A stretch of DNA of 64,000 nucleotides, taken from positions 806,001 to 870,000 of the forward strand of contig NZ_CP073066.1 in assembly GCF_018314255.1 (NCBI RefSeq). Reading direction: 5' to 3'. Position numbers and translations under genes: made by a program. Under the pieces are notes generated by a model. The model ran no database searches. It was not told the DNA's origin and worked only from the letters and a program-made list of their open reading frames with translations. Of the stretch, positions 44,936 through 53,502 are shown one piece after another; within the stretch, counting starts at the first letter, position 1; every line of letters begins with the position of its first letter. The stretch comes from Lentilactobacillus buchneri. Its GTDB lineage: Bacteria > Bacillota > Bacilli > Lactobacillales > Lactobacillaceae.

Positions 44936-46459
44936 TTACTTCAGTAAATGGTGCTGTTGCAGATATTGCTTAGCCACAGCCGCGGCCGAACGATGTTTAA
45001 CGGTCACTTGGTAATTCATCTCCTGCATGTCACGGGTTGTGATTTTGCCTGCTAATCGACTGAGTGCGCGAACCACTTGTGGATGCGTCTTGGCAAACTG
45101 GTCGGTCATCAACGGCGCGCCTTGATACGGCGGGAAGAATTGTTTGGAATCCTTGAGCACCACCAAATGATACTCCCTGATTTGCGGATCGGTGGTGTAA
45201 GCGTCGGTGACGTCGACCCGGCCATCTGCCAAGGCGACATACCGTAAAGAGGGCTCCATTGTCCGAACTGATTTTAATTGGAAATGATAGGCTTTTCGCA
45301 ATCCTGGGTAACCGTCGGACTGCTGGTAAAAGTCGGGATCAAAGGCGCCGGTTAATTGGCTGCCAACCCGTTGCAAATCCGCAATTGTGCGTAAGTGATA
45401 CTTTTTAGCGGTTGACTGACGGACGGTAATCGCATAGCCGTTTTGGTAGGCCATTGGCTTCAGATACCGCATATGGAATTTTTGACTCAAGGCATTTTTA
45501 GCATCCCTGTAGGCCAATTGAGGCTCGCTATTCACCTTTTTGGGGGAATGAACCAGGGATTGGAGAACCGTGCCGGTAAATTCAGGATAAACGTCAATTT
45601 GGTCGCTCTGCAGTGCTTTGAAGAGAAAGCTGGTCCCGCCGAAGTTGGGTTTAAGTTGAACTTTTGTCTGTGGGCTCTCTTGTTTGACCAAGTCTTTATA
45701 CATATTGATCAAAATTTCCGGCTCACCGCCCATTTTTCCAGCAATCGTAACCGTTTGGGCCGGCTTGTTGAACAAGGACCACCCTAATCCCGCGCCACCG
45801 AGGATCAGTACTACTAAGACGCCGATTCCCAGCTTTTTGAAAGAAAATTGAGATAAGACTTTGATTAACCAACTGGCAACCAGTGCCAAGATGGCTGATA
45901 AGACTGCGCCAACGATTAAGGCGGCATTGTTGTTAGTCTGAATGCCTAACAGGATATATGTTCCAAGACCGCCACCGCCAATTAAAGCGGCCAGGGTGGC
46001 CGTCCCGATCACCAGGACAGTCGCAATTCGGATTCCCGAAAGAATCATCGGCATCGCTAATGGCAGCTCGATCCGGAACAATTTGAACCGTTTGGTCACG
46101 CCCAAAGCGTCGGCAGCTTCCAACAACACAGGATCAATGTGGGTCAGGCCGGCATAGGTGTTTTGAAAGATTGGCATAATTGCGTACAGCACCAAGGCGA
46201 TAATTGCCGGTACCGTGCCAATCCCAACAAACGGGATTAAAATTCCTAAAACTGCAAGGCTGGGGATCGTCTGAATCACGCCGGCAATTTGGGAAATGAT
46301 TTCGCCGATTTTTGGCCGGTTCACCAAACAAATCGCTAAAGGAATCGCAATCACGATGGTAATCAAGATCGCAATCAATGAGATTTCGATATGCTGCCAA
46401 AGGGCTTGGATGATGGCAGCGGCATTTTTATCAACATATGCCACGACTTCGTCAATCAT
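44936..46459 (-). CDS. ABC importer permease fused to substrate-binding domain (OpuC/EgtU type)
   Basis: The 507-residue protein has two parts. Residues 1-200 form an OpuCB-like permease with the QTIPSLAVLGILIPFVG and ADALGVTKRFKLFRIELP docking loop. After one more helix (about 205-225) comes an extracellular OpuAC-type binding domain (about 235-507) starting VTIAGKMGGEPEIL. Such fusions import choline, betaine or carnitine; the pneumococcal EgtU homologue takes ergothioneine. Ligand cannot be decided here. The ATG at 46459 overlaps the ATPase gene end by eight bases, with AAAGGAG upstream. Confidence 0.86.
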   Translation of the reverse strand: MIDEVVAYVDKNAAAIIQALWQHIEISLIAILITIVIAIPLAICLVNRPKIGEIISQIAGVIQTIPSLAVLGILIPFVGIGTVPAIIALVLYAIMPIFQNTYAGLTHIDPVLLEAADALGVTKRFKLFRIELPLAMPMILSGIRIATVLVIGTATLAALIGGGGLGTYILLGIQTNNNAALIVGAVLSAILALVASWLIKVLSQFSFKKLGIGVLVVLILGGAGLGWSLFNKPAQTVTIAGKMGGEPEILINMYKDLVKQESPQTKVQLKPNFGGTSFLFKALQSDQIDVYPEFTGTVLQSLVHSPKKVNSEPQLAYRDAKNALSQKFHMRYLKPMAYQNGYAITVRQSTAKKYHLRTIADLQRVGSQLTGAFDPDFYQQSDGYPGLRKAYHFQLKSVRTMEPSLRYVALADGRVDVTDAYTTDPQIREYHLVVLKDSKQFFPPYQGAPLMTDQFAKTHPQVVRALSRLAGKITTRDMQEMNYQVTVKHRSAAAVAKQYLQQHHLLK

Positions 46460-47396
46460 TTGTCGGCTCCTTTCCCAAATCGGCGACATAAGAAATCAAG
46501 TCACTTTGCGTCAGAATGGCACCATCCACCAAAATCAGCTGGCCGGGATTTTTTTCCAACAGACCCGCCCATTCATAGACTGTCTGGCTGTTCTGCAGCG
46601 TAATCGCCTGGTCATCTTTGCCAACTGGACGCCCCAGGCCGGCATTAAGCACTTGTTTTAAAAGTCTGGTGCCGGAATTGTCGACGTCAAAGAACCGTTT
46701 GACAAACTCATCGGCAGGATTGGCCATCAAATAATCCGGCTCACCTTCCTGTAAAAGAACCCCATTATGAATAACCGCCAATCTATCAGCGAGTAAAAAC
46801 GCTTCGTGCATATCGTGAGTCACGAATACAATCGTGGTGTCAATTTGTTGATGGAGATTCAAAATAATCTTCTGCAGTTGCCTACGGGATACCGGATCAA
46901 GGGCACTGAAGGGCTCATCCATCAACACCAACTTGGGGCGGGCAGCCAGGGCCCGGACAATGCCGACCCGCTGAGCTTCCCCACCCGATAATTCGTCGGG
47001 CATCCGGTTCAAAAATTGATCAGGGTCCAAATTAACTTTGCTCATCAATTCAACCACCCGGTCATGCTTTTTTTGAGCCGGCCAACCCAAGTTATCAAGT
47101 TGAATGGTGGCATTTTGTTCAACGGTCATATTGGGAAACAGCGCCCCGGTTTGCAGAACGTAGCCGATGTGTCGCCGCAATTTTTGTAGGTGACTGTCGG
47201 CGACGTCCTCGCCGTCAATTTTGACCGTGCCGCTGGTTGGTACCACTAAACGATTAATCGTCTTCAGAAGGGTCGTTTTCCCACTCCCGGAAGGTCCGAC
47301 CAACACAAAAAGCTCACCATCATCAATGGTGAGGTTCAAATCTTTCAATGCAAATTGGCCGTCAAACTTTTTTGTGACATTCGTAAACTCAATCAA
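46452..47396 (-). CDS. ABC importer ATPase, OpuCA/EgtV type
   Basis: The 314-residue ATPase has Walker A GPSGSGKTT near residue 34, Q-loop VLQTGALFPNMTV, signature LSGGEAQRVG and Walker B LVLMDEP. It ends in a region of about 70 residues that may be a reduced CBS-like segment (LILVDGAILTQSDLISYV). It overlaps the permease-binding protein gene, forming a complete two-gene importer. Osmoprotectant or quaternary-amine uptake is inferred from the family. Confidence 0.87.
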   Translation of the reverse strand: MIEFTNVTKKFDGQFALKDLNLTIDDGELFVLVGPSGSGKTTLLKTINRLVVPTSGTVKIDGEDVADSHLQKLRRHIGYVLQTGALFPNMTVEQNATIQLDNLGWPAQKKHDRVVELMSKVNLDPDQFLNRMPDELSGGEAQRVGIVRALAARPKLVLMDEPFSALDPVSRRQLQKIILNLHQQIDTTIVFVTHDMHEAFLLADRLAVIHNGVLLQEGEPDYLMANPADEFVKRFFDVDNSGTRLLKQVLNAGLGRPVGKDDQAITLQNSQTVYEWAGLLEKNPGQLILVDGAILTQSDLISYVADLGKEPTND

Positions 47397-47459
47397 TGTC
47401 GATCACCTCGTAAAATCCATGGTGTTTTAAATATACTCATTTTGACGATCGAACACAAC

Positions 47460-48230
47460 TCAATGCTTTAACTGTGCTTTGTGGAGTCGCTTCAACTTGA
47501 AACTCATCAGCCAAGTCGTAACGGGAATCGTCGTAACGACCCCGATTAAGGAAACCACAATCGCGATCAATTCCGCAGCAAACACCTTGTCGTTAAGAAT
47601 ATCGCCGAAGGAATAATTCAAGCCATAGAACCAAATGAATAACGCCAACGAACTGCCAAAGAAGCCAAAGAACAGAGTATTAACGGCCGTTCCTATGATT
47701 TGTTTGCCAATCACGGTGCCATCCAAGAAGAGCTGTTCACTTTTAATGGCTTGATGTTGAGTTATAATTTCATCCAAGCCAGAGGCAATCGCAATTGCGG
47801 CTTCCGCGACCGCTCCCAATGAACTCAGAATGGCGGTTGCAATCGCAATTTTCGTGAAATCAATGCCGACATACGTTGAAAGGCCTTCAAGTTCCTCGCT
47901 GTCTTCCAAACCAAAACCGCCAACCTGGGCCCAATATTCAATCGGAATAATAATGACTACAATCAATATCAAAACAATCACCGAAGCCTGAAAGGCCGTG
48001 GTTGAGGCGTTGTCGCTGGCACTGCTCCAAAAAATAGTGATTGACAGTAAAATCACGCTGGCGACAATCGTGACGATAATTGGCGGCAGGTGAAAGGCAA
48101 TCAGCACAATCGTGAAAAAGAGAATGCCAAAATTAACCACCAGGCTGAGAAATGAGGTGATACCCTGTTTGCCCCCAACAATGATCATCAAGACCAGCAG
48201 AACAATCCCCAAGGCTGTAATAGCTCCCAT
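47460..48230 (-). CDS. YibE/F family membrane protein, second of a pair
   Basis: This 256-residue integral membrane protein has about seven helices. The conserved SSLGAVAEAAIAIASGLDEI block near residue 136 matches the YibE/F family. It lacks the N-terminal extracellular domain of its partner. The start is immediately next to the partner's stop (shared base region at 48230), so the two are co-translated. The function of the family is unknown; a transporter role is suspected. Confidence 0.83.
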   Translation of the reverse strand: MGAITALGIVLLVLMIIVGGKQGITSFLSLVVNFGILFFTIVLIAFHLPPIIVTIVASVILLSITIFWSSASDNASTTAFQASVIVLILIVVIIIPIEYWAQVGGFGLEDSEELEGLSTYVGIDFTKIAIATAILSSLGAVAEAAIAIASGLDEIITQHQAIKSEQLFLDGTVIGKQIIGTAVNTLFFGFFGSSLALFIWFYGLNYSFGDILNDKVFAAELIAIVVSLIGVVTTIPVTTWLMSFKLKRLHKAQLKH

Positions 48231-49336
48231 TAGCGTTCATCCCCTTTAATCCAGAGTCCGGCAAAGGCACTCGATAAAATTACCGTCAGAACGATCCCAA
48301 TGCCGCTAATCAGGCTGGAAGTCATCCCCAATGACATGTTCATCGAAAACGAATAGTGCCAGGTGTTGCCATTTTTTAAGTAAAGTAAGGTCATCGCCAG
48401 GGTTTCGGCCATGAAGATGAAGAACAAAACGTTAATCAGGGGCCCCATAATCGATTTGCCAATTTGTCTGCCTGATTTAAAAATCGCCATTCGAGACAGT
48501 TCCGGGCGCTCCTGCTTCAACGTCGCCAAAGAAGCGACAATATCGGTGGCCTCATCCATGACGGCTCCCAGCACCCCAATCAGGACTTCGGCGATAAACA
48601 ACGGCTTGGGCAGCTGAGTAACGTACTGCATCGACTCATAATAGATACCCCGCTCGTTGGTGAGGCCGAAGACGATCAGCGTAATCAAGATCGTTGCCGC
48701 CGTCGCGCACAGCACCGCCGACAGCGTCACCAGCATTTTCTTGCTCCAGCCCATAACCAGCAGTAAGGTCACAAAGCAGAAAATGACCGCCAAAACGCTA
48801 AAAATCCAGATAACCGCAGCCCCGTTATTATTGTGGTCAAGCTTAACAGCTATCCAGAACAGAATCGTGTTGATCAGGATGCTGGAAATCACCGTCACAC
48901 CTCGCAATTTAAGAATGACAAATAACAGGCTGATGGCAATCGCAAATAGAAAGGCAATCGGTGCATCCCGCTTAATATCTTTAACAGTCGCGTGTAGTTT
49001 AGGCTGAGTATGTAACGTAATAAAGAGCTTTTGTCCCTTGGTATATTGATGGTCCATTGCATGCGAATCTGAGTAGGCATTCTTAATGCTTAATTTTTGA
49101 CCAGCATACTTCCCGTTGGTAATCGTGCCGAAAAGCTGCTGATTGTGGTAATGATCGACATTTTGAAACTCATCGGTCATCTTGATTGCTTTGCCGTTTT
49201 GCACCCGGTCTACTCGATAAATGGTCTGCTGGTACAGGCCATCATTGTGCTGGCAAAAAAAGGCCGCTAAAAAACAAAAGGCGACGACCAGGACAATCTG
49301 AAGCCACGTCATTTTACTCGTTAATTTAGAGTTCAT
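48230..49336 (-). CDS. YibE/F family membrane protein with extracellular N-domain
   Basis: The 368-residue protein has an N-terminal helix (about residues 10-28) and an extracellular domain of about 90 residues. Some seven helices follow, with the family block GVLGAVMDEATDIVASLATL near residue 254. The ATG at 49336 (MNSKLTSK) is chosen with AAAAGA eight bases upstream; an ATG nine bases earlier is possible. It pairs with the shorter YibE/F protein encoded directly after it, a common arrangement in lactic acid bacteria. No function is assigned. Confidence 0.83.
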   Translation of the reverse strand: MNSKLTSKMTWLQIVLVVAFCFLAAFFCQHNDGLYQQTIYRVDRVQNGKAIKMTDEFQNVDHYHNQQLFGTITNGKYAGQKLSIKNAYSDSHAMDHQYTKGQKLFITLHTQPKLHATVKDIKRDAPIAFLFAIAISLLFVILKLRGVTVISSILINTILFWIAVKLDHNNNGAAVIWIFSVLAVIFCFVTLLLVMGWSKKMLVTLSAVLCATAATILITLIVFGLTNERGIYYESMQYVTQLPKPLFIAEVLIGVLGAVMDEATDIVASLATLKQERPELSRMAIFKSGRQIGKSIMGPLINVLFFIFMAETLAMTLLYLKNGNTWHYSFSMNMSLGMTSSLISGIGIVLTVILSSAFAGLWIKGDER

Positions 49337-49440
49337 ATTGCACATCTTTTCAGATTAATTTTAGAATTATTGTAACATCTGTGGAAATGAAAGCGTGGAT
49401 TTATTTAGAATCGTTAGGAAAGCGAAAGATTCACCGGATT

Positions 49441-49484
49441 AAAAAAGCCGGTGATAAGGACAACGCCTTGATCACCAGCTATTC
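49441..49484 (-). terminator. Terminator of the universal stress protein gene
   Basis: On the minus strand GCTGGTGAT pairs with ATCACCGGC across 15 bases and is followed by six T. Confidence 0.85.
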
Positions 49485-49512
49485 ATCGGGTTATTACGAA
49501 CCCTGTTACTCA

Positions 49513-49947
49513 TTATTTTTCATAATCAACAACCATCACGTTAACCGTTGAATGTCGGACAACGTAAGCAGTTGTGGACCCCAAAATCGCTCTGGATATC
49601 CCGTTAACCCCGGACTTTCCAATGACGATCAACGAAGCGTCATACTTTTCGGGTAATTCTTTGGCAATTTGAATCTTTGGGACTCCAACAACGAAGTGGG
49701 TTTCGACTTTAGCGCCCTTCTTCTCGGCAATTTCTCGGGCATCGTCCAAAATTTCTTCTGCCCGCTCACGGAACGACTCCATCACGTCCTGGCCCAGCGT
49801 CACGCCGTACTGAACATAACGTTGATCACTGGCGACCGAAACAATCTGCAGGGTGGCATCAAATGACTTGGCCAAATCAGCAGCTTCTTCCACCGCCCTC
49901 ATTGCATTGTCACTACCATCAACTGGAACCAAAATTGTGTCATACAT
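49513..49947 (-). CDS. Universal stress protein, UspA family (ATP-binding type)
   Basis: The 144-residue protein has the N-terminal ILVPVDGSDNAMRAVEEA strand-helix and the nucleotide motif G-x2-G-x9-GS/T in GKSGVNGISRAILGSTT near residue 113. It is therefore of the ATP-binding subgroup. The ATG at 49947 has GGAGGT seven bases upstream. It is monocistronic with its own terminator. The exact role is unknown; the family is linked to stress survival. Confidence 0.9.
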   Translation of the reverse strand: MYDTILVPVDGSDNAMRAVEEAADLAKSFDATLQIVSVASDQRYVQYGVTLGQDVMESFRERAEEILDDAREIAEKKGAKVETHFVVGVPKIQIAKELPEKYDASLIVIGKSGVNGISRAILGSTTAYVVRHSTVNVMVVDYEK

Positions 49948-50028
49948 CTCCAACACCTCCGAATCTGACTATCTAAGTTAATCATACCATTGTGTGATGG
50001 AATAAACATAAATCAAGTCCGGATAAAT

Positions 50029-50568
50029 CTACTCAAAGCTCAGATGCGAAATAATTGTTTTGTTATCCGCCAACTCGGCATGCCGTTCTTTTAACCGGTC
50101 ATCATAGGTAGCAAGCAGATATTTTTCTTCGGCAGACTCACCGACCAACTTAGGGAAATGGATCTCACTGATTTCATTGGTGACGATCAGCGTGCAAAAA
50201 GCCATAAAGGCAACCTGAACGTCTTTGGTCTTGGTATCGGTGGTCAAAAATTTGGTAAAGACCTCCACCGCACGCTTACTGCTGCCGGTGACATAGGAGA
50301 TGCACGTTAAAATCTCATTGGGCCGGGCAGGTGATAGGAACTGGACATGGTCATAGCCCGCGGTCACAAATGATAGATTTCCCGGCAGAAATTTCACCCC
50401 GGCCAATCCGGCATTGGCATCCAAAATTCGTAAGGTTTCGCCGCCAAATTGAATTCGATTGTTATTCAACTGGGCTGGAAACACATAGCTTTCATGAATC
50501 GCCCTGGTGTCTGAGCACTTGATCGTTTCGATGATAATCGCCTCCAAATTCAACGGATTTTCAATCAC
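50029..50568 (-). CDS. Acyl-CoA thioesterase of the hotdog fold; start uncertain
   Basis: The 179-residue frame contains a hotdog domain of the acyl-CoA hydrolase type: VFPAQLNNNRIQFGGETLRILDANAG near residue 29, and TAGYDHVQFLSPARPNEIL for the second strand pair. The catalytic Asp in LDANAG is present. The only GTG/TTG starts near the N-terminus lack a ribosome site. A strong GGAGG (50545-50541) lies inside the frame, followed by ATT and ATC codons at 2, 5 and 8 bases. The true start may be non-canonical. It is divergent from the dehydrogenase gene. Confidence 0.8.
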   Translation of the reverse strand: MIENPLNLEAIIIETIKCSDTRAIHESYVFPAQLNNNRIQFGGETLRILDANAGLAGVKFLPGNLSFVTAGYDHVQFLSPARPNEILTCISYVTGSSKRAVEVFTKFLTTDTKTKDVQVAFMAFCTLIVTNEISEIHFPKLVGESAEEKYLLATYDDRLKERHAELADNKTIISHLSFE

Positions 50569-50682
50569 TTGCTAATAAAATCTACACATTCAATGATAAC
50601 CTTTTCATGCCTATAATAGCAAGCTTTTTAAGTGTTATACGAAAGGATTGTGAATGAAATTTTAAATTATTCAGCTGCTTAT

Positions 50683-50696
50683 TGTAAGCGATTTCA
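50683..50696 (+). promoter_or_regulatory. cre site (CcpA) upstream of the dehydrogenase gene
   Basis: TGTAAGCGATTTCA matches the consensus TGWAANCGNTNWCA at every fixed position. It lies about 60 bp before the ATG, so catabolite control is likely. Confidence 0.82.
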
Positions 50697-50756
50697 CATA
50701 GGTGTAAACTTAGGGTGTTGATGGTAAGAAGTTTTTCATTCTAGGAGGTCATAATT

Positions 50757-51827
50757 ATGAAAGCAGTACGTATTTATGGTGAAAAGGATATCAGAGTTGA
50801 AGACGTTGAGATTCCAGAACCAAAGGATGATCAAGTTCAAATTAAAGTTAAATATTGTGGAATTTGCGGAAGTGATTTGCACGCCTATCTCGAAGGCTGG
50901 GGCCTGCCAACCGTTCCTTATCCGTTAACCGGTAAAACCGTGCCAATTACGCTGGGGCACGAATTCTCAGGTGAAATTGTTAAAGTCGGGAAAGACGTTG
51001 ACGACTTACAAGTCGGTGACCACGTTGCCGTTGAACCACTTTTAGCTTGCGGCAAATGTGAAAACTGTCGGGCAGGAAACTATAACTTCTGTAACCGTGC
51101 CGTTTCAACTGATGGCGCCGGCAACTTCCTGGGCTTCTCAGAAGATGGTGGGATGGCTGAATTTGCCAACGTTCAAGGGGTCTTTGCCCACAAGATGCCA
51201 AAAGACATGGACTTTGAATTAGGTGCTTTGGCAGAACCAACCGCCGTTGTTTACGAAGCTATCAAGAAGAGTCATTTGCGTGAAGGCCAAAACGTTGCTG
51301 TCATGGGAGCCGGCCCAATTGGCTTGCTGGAAGCTGTTTTAGCTAAGATCGCAGGTGCCAACCACGTATACATCGTTGATGTTTCTAAAGTTCGTTTGGA
51401 CAAAGCCAAGGAATTAGGCATTGAACATGTCCTTGACCCAAGCCAAGACGACGTTGAAAAGATCATCAAACAAGACTTACCAAATGGTGTGGACATTACC
51501 TTCGAATGTGCCGGCGTTCAAGCAACCTTTGATTCAGCATTGAAAGTTACGAAGCGAACCGGAATTATTCAAGTAGTTGCCCTCTATGCAAAACCAGTTA
51601 CCATGAATATGACTGACGACCTGATTATGCAAGGTAAAGACGTTATCACCACCCTCTGCTACAACAACTCATTCCCGAATGTGTTAGGCATTATTGATAA
51701 CCACAAGGATCTGTTCAAGAAAGTTGTCACTAAGAAAGTTAGCTTGGATAATGCATTGGAAGACGGCATTAAAGCTCTCTCAACCGATAAATCACAAGTT
51801 AAGATTATGATCGATCCATCACTGTAA
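50757..51827 (+). CDS. Zinc-dependent (R,R)-2,3-butanediol-type dehydrogenase
   Basis: This 356-residue medium-chain dehydrogenase has catalytic zinc ligands in CGICGSDLH (residue 34 on) and GHEFSGEIV. The structural zinc cluster is CGKCENCRAGNYNFC near residue 99, and the cofactor loop is GAGPIGLLEA near residue 184. The 19-residue insertion with GWGLPTVPYPLTGKTVP before GHE is typical of butanediol/acetoin dehydrogenases. Other polyols such as sorbitol remain possible. Ribosome site AGGAGG; a cre site lies upstream and a terminator follows. Confidence 0.87.
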   Translation: MKAVRIYGEKDIRVEDVEIPEPKDDQVQIKVKYCGICGSDLHAYLEGWGLPTVPYPLTGKTVPITLGHEFSGEIVKVGKDVDDLQVGDHVAVEPLLACGKCENCRAGNYNFCNRAVSTDGAGNFLGFSEDGGMAEFANVQGVFAHKMPKDMDFELGALAEPTAVVYEAIKKSHLREGQNVAVMGAGPIGLLEAVLAKIAGANHVYIVDVSKVRLDKAKELGIEHVLDPSQDDVEKIIKQDLPNGVDITFECAGVQATFDSALKVTKRTGIIQVVALYAKPVTMNMTDDLIMQGKDVITTLCYNNSFPNVLGIIDNHKDLFKKVVTKKVSLDNALEDGIKALSTDKSQVKIMIDPSL

Positions 51828-51855
51828 GCATCAAGTAAGTTAACGAGAAAGTAGG

Positions 51856-51907
51856 AAGACTGGTAACGATGAACATTTTTATTCATCGTTGCCGGTCTTT
51901 TCTTTGT
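51856..51907 (+). terminator. Terminator after the dehydrogenase gene
   Basis: AAGACTGG pairs with CCGGTCTT, with an inner AACGATGAA / TTCATCGTT stem, followed by TTCTTTG. The GATGAA-loop-TTCATC apex resembles that of R1 copies b and c. Confidence 0.8.
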
Positions 51908-51966
51908 TAGAGAAGTTGCTCATTGGGCTTAAAAAATAACCAACAGATATTCAATCCATCGGCAAA

Positions 51967-51981
51967 AACATATGTTATAAT
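51967..51981. promoter_or_regulatory. ArsR operator and promoter
   Basis: The palindrome AACATATGTT (51967-51976) abuts a -10 TATAAT (51976-51981). CATATG recurs at 51985-51990. This is the type of site bound by CzrA-like ArsR repressors. Confidence 0.6.
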
Positions 51982-52005
51982 CTTCATATGAAAGGAATGA
52001 CATAT

Positions 52006-52353
52006 ATGACTGATGACTCCGTTTCAATCAACTCAATCGTTCTTATTGATAACCGACATTTGTCGGAATCGGAACGGATTTTTAAATTACTCAGCAATCC
52101 CAACCGGCTGCAGATGCTAAAAGTCCTCGCGCAGCAGGAACTGAACGTCAGTGAACTGGGAAATCTGCTTGGTTTGGAGCAGTCCTACGTTTCCCACCAA
52201 TTAGCATTATTAAGGAAACATCAGCTGGTGTCATCCCACCGCGAAGGCAAAGCCAACTATTATCGACTAGATGATCCCCACATCCTCGACGTCATCAATG
52301 AGATGCTCGAGCATGCTGATCACGTTATCAGGGGTAAAAAGCATGGAGAGTAA
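52006..52353 (+). CDS. ArsR-family metal-responsive repressor
   Basis: The 115-residue winged-helix protein has [16 protein letters not shown] and the recognition region [30 protein letters not shown]. No Cys of the ELCVCD type is present in helix 3. The C-terminal helix carries D-x-H and H-x-D residues ([17 protein letters not shown]), as in zinc/cobalt sensors of the CzrA type. The ATG at 52006 is chosen with AAAGGA nine bases upstream. It overlaps the efflux gene by 11 bases and so is expected to control it. Confidence 0.86.
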   Translation: MTDDSVSINSIVLIDNRHLSESERIFKLLSNPNRLQMLKVLAQQELNVSELGNLLGLEQSYVSHQLALLRKHQLVSSHREGKANYYRLDDPHILDVINEMLEHADHVIRGKKHGE

Positions 52354-52966
52354 CACTGATTCACAAACACTCGTCGACCGCAGCCTCCACACTGAATACT
52401 TTTCAACAGCCTGGATGGCGTTCGAATTCATGGTTGGGTTTTATTCAGGTCTCAAAGCCGGCTCAATTCTGTTAATCGCATTTGGGCTGGACAGTTTTTT
52501 AGAGATTATTTCTGGAAGCACGCTCATTTGGCGACTACGAAAAGAAAATACTGGTGCCGGCCCTGAAGCAATCGAACGGGCAGAAAAGCGCTCTTCATTA
52601 ATTGTTGGAATCGTTTTGCTGTTGCTGGCTATTTATGTCACCGCCGTGTCACTGTTTAACCTATTCACTCACGCAACGGCAGACACCAGTTATTCTGGTA
52701 TCGCCATTGGGATTGCCTCGGTTTTATTAATGCCTATTTTGACAATCCGGAAACGGTCACTGGGCAAAGCGCTCCACTCGGATGCCCTCGTCGAAGATGG
52801 CATGTGCAACATCACCTGTGCCTACATGGCAGCGACAGTCTTAATCGGCGCACTGTTAACCGCGCTGCTCAACTGGTGGTGGGCTGACTCAGTCGCCGCT
52901 TTGATTTTAGTGTATTTTATTGCCAGTGAAGGATGGGAATCGTTTCAGGAAGGGTATAAAAAGTAA
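52343..52966 (+). CDS. CDF-like metal cation efflux protein
   Basis: This 207-residue membrane protein has about six helices. The metal residues of the cation diffusion facilitator family are visible as [11 protein letters not shown] near residue 43 and [12 protein letters not shown] near residue 144. The cytoplasmic C-terminal domain is missing, making it a short CDF. The ribosome site AGGGG is within the arsR gene. Zinc, cobalt or cadmium export is likely from the ArsR partner. The gene ends before an R2 repeat. Confidence 0.84.
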   Translation: MESNTDSQTLVDRSLHTEYFSTAWMAFEFMVGFYSGLKAGSILLIAFGLDSFLEIISGSTLIWRLRKENTGAGPEAIERAEKRSSLIVGIVLLLLAIYVTAVSLFNLFTHATADTSYSGIAIGIASVLLMPILTIRKRSLGKALHSDALVEDGMCNITCAYMAATVLIGALLTALLNWWWADSVAALILVYFIASEGWESFQEGYKK

Positions 52967-53037
52967 AGTCCCCACACAATTAACGCAAGTATGGCCAAAG
53001 CATCTCCAATTCTATTCTCATTTTCATCATTTTGAAT

Positions 53038-53166
53038 ATTACATTGCGGAAACGTGGGACGTAAAGCAGTTTCCGGCCATATAAACAGGCAATCCGAATA
53101 TCCAAGTTCTGGATATTCGGATTGCCTGCTTATATTCTGGAAACTAACCGCTTCACGTCCCACTCT
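53038..53166 (+). repeat. R2 nested palindrome, copy B
   Basis: From the outside in: GTGGGACGT / ACGTCCCAC, AAGC / GCTT, GTTTCC / GGAAAC, AGGCAATCCGAATATCC / GGATATTCGGATTGCCT (17 perfect pairs), with loop AAGTTCT. It lies between the convergent efflux and azlD genes and may end transcription from both sides. Confidence 0.87.
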
Positions 53167-53169
53167 GAA

Positions 53170-53502
53170 TTACATTCCCATAACCAGCCGAATCACACCA
53201 AGCGAGATAACCCCCACCACCACAATCACGAGCAGATTCTTGGAAATGACTGCTGCCAGCACTGTCGGCAGTGAAGCAAGGAAATTTTCCCAGTCAATCG
53301 ATGGTAAGTGGCCGATATGTTGAACAAATAAATTTTCAAACCATAATGCTGACATAATCGCAATTGGAACAAAACTCAAGAATTCCACGACGCCTTTAGA
53401 CAGCTGAAACTTTTTCAGCACGACAAACGGGGTAATTCGAGACAGCCAAGTGACGATGCCCGTGCCAATGATTGTCAGCAGCACAAAATTAAAAGAAGGC
53501 AT
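53170..53502 (-). CDS. azlD: Branched-chain amino acid export subunit AzlD
   Basis: This 110-residue membrane protein has four helices and matches the AzlD family, with the TWLSRITPFVVLKK motif near residue 18 and EFLSFVPIAIMSALW in the second helix. Together with AzlC it forms an exporter for branched-chain amino acids and analogues. It overlaps azlC by 14 bases. An R2 repeat follows within a few bases of its stop. Confidence 0.9.
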   Translation of the reverse strand: MPSFNFVLLTIIGTGIVTWLSRITPFVVLKKFQLSKGVVEFLSFVPIAIMSALWFENLFVQHIGHLPSIDWENFLASLPTVLAAVISKNLLVIVVVGVISLGVIRLVMGM

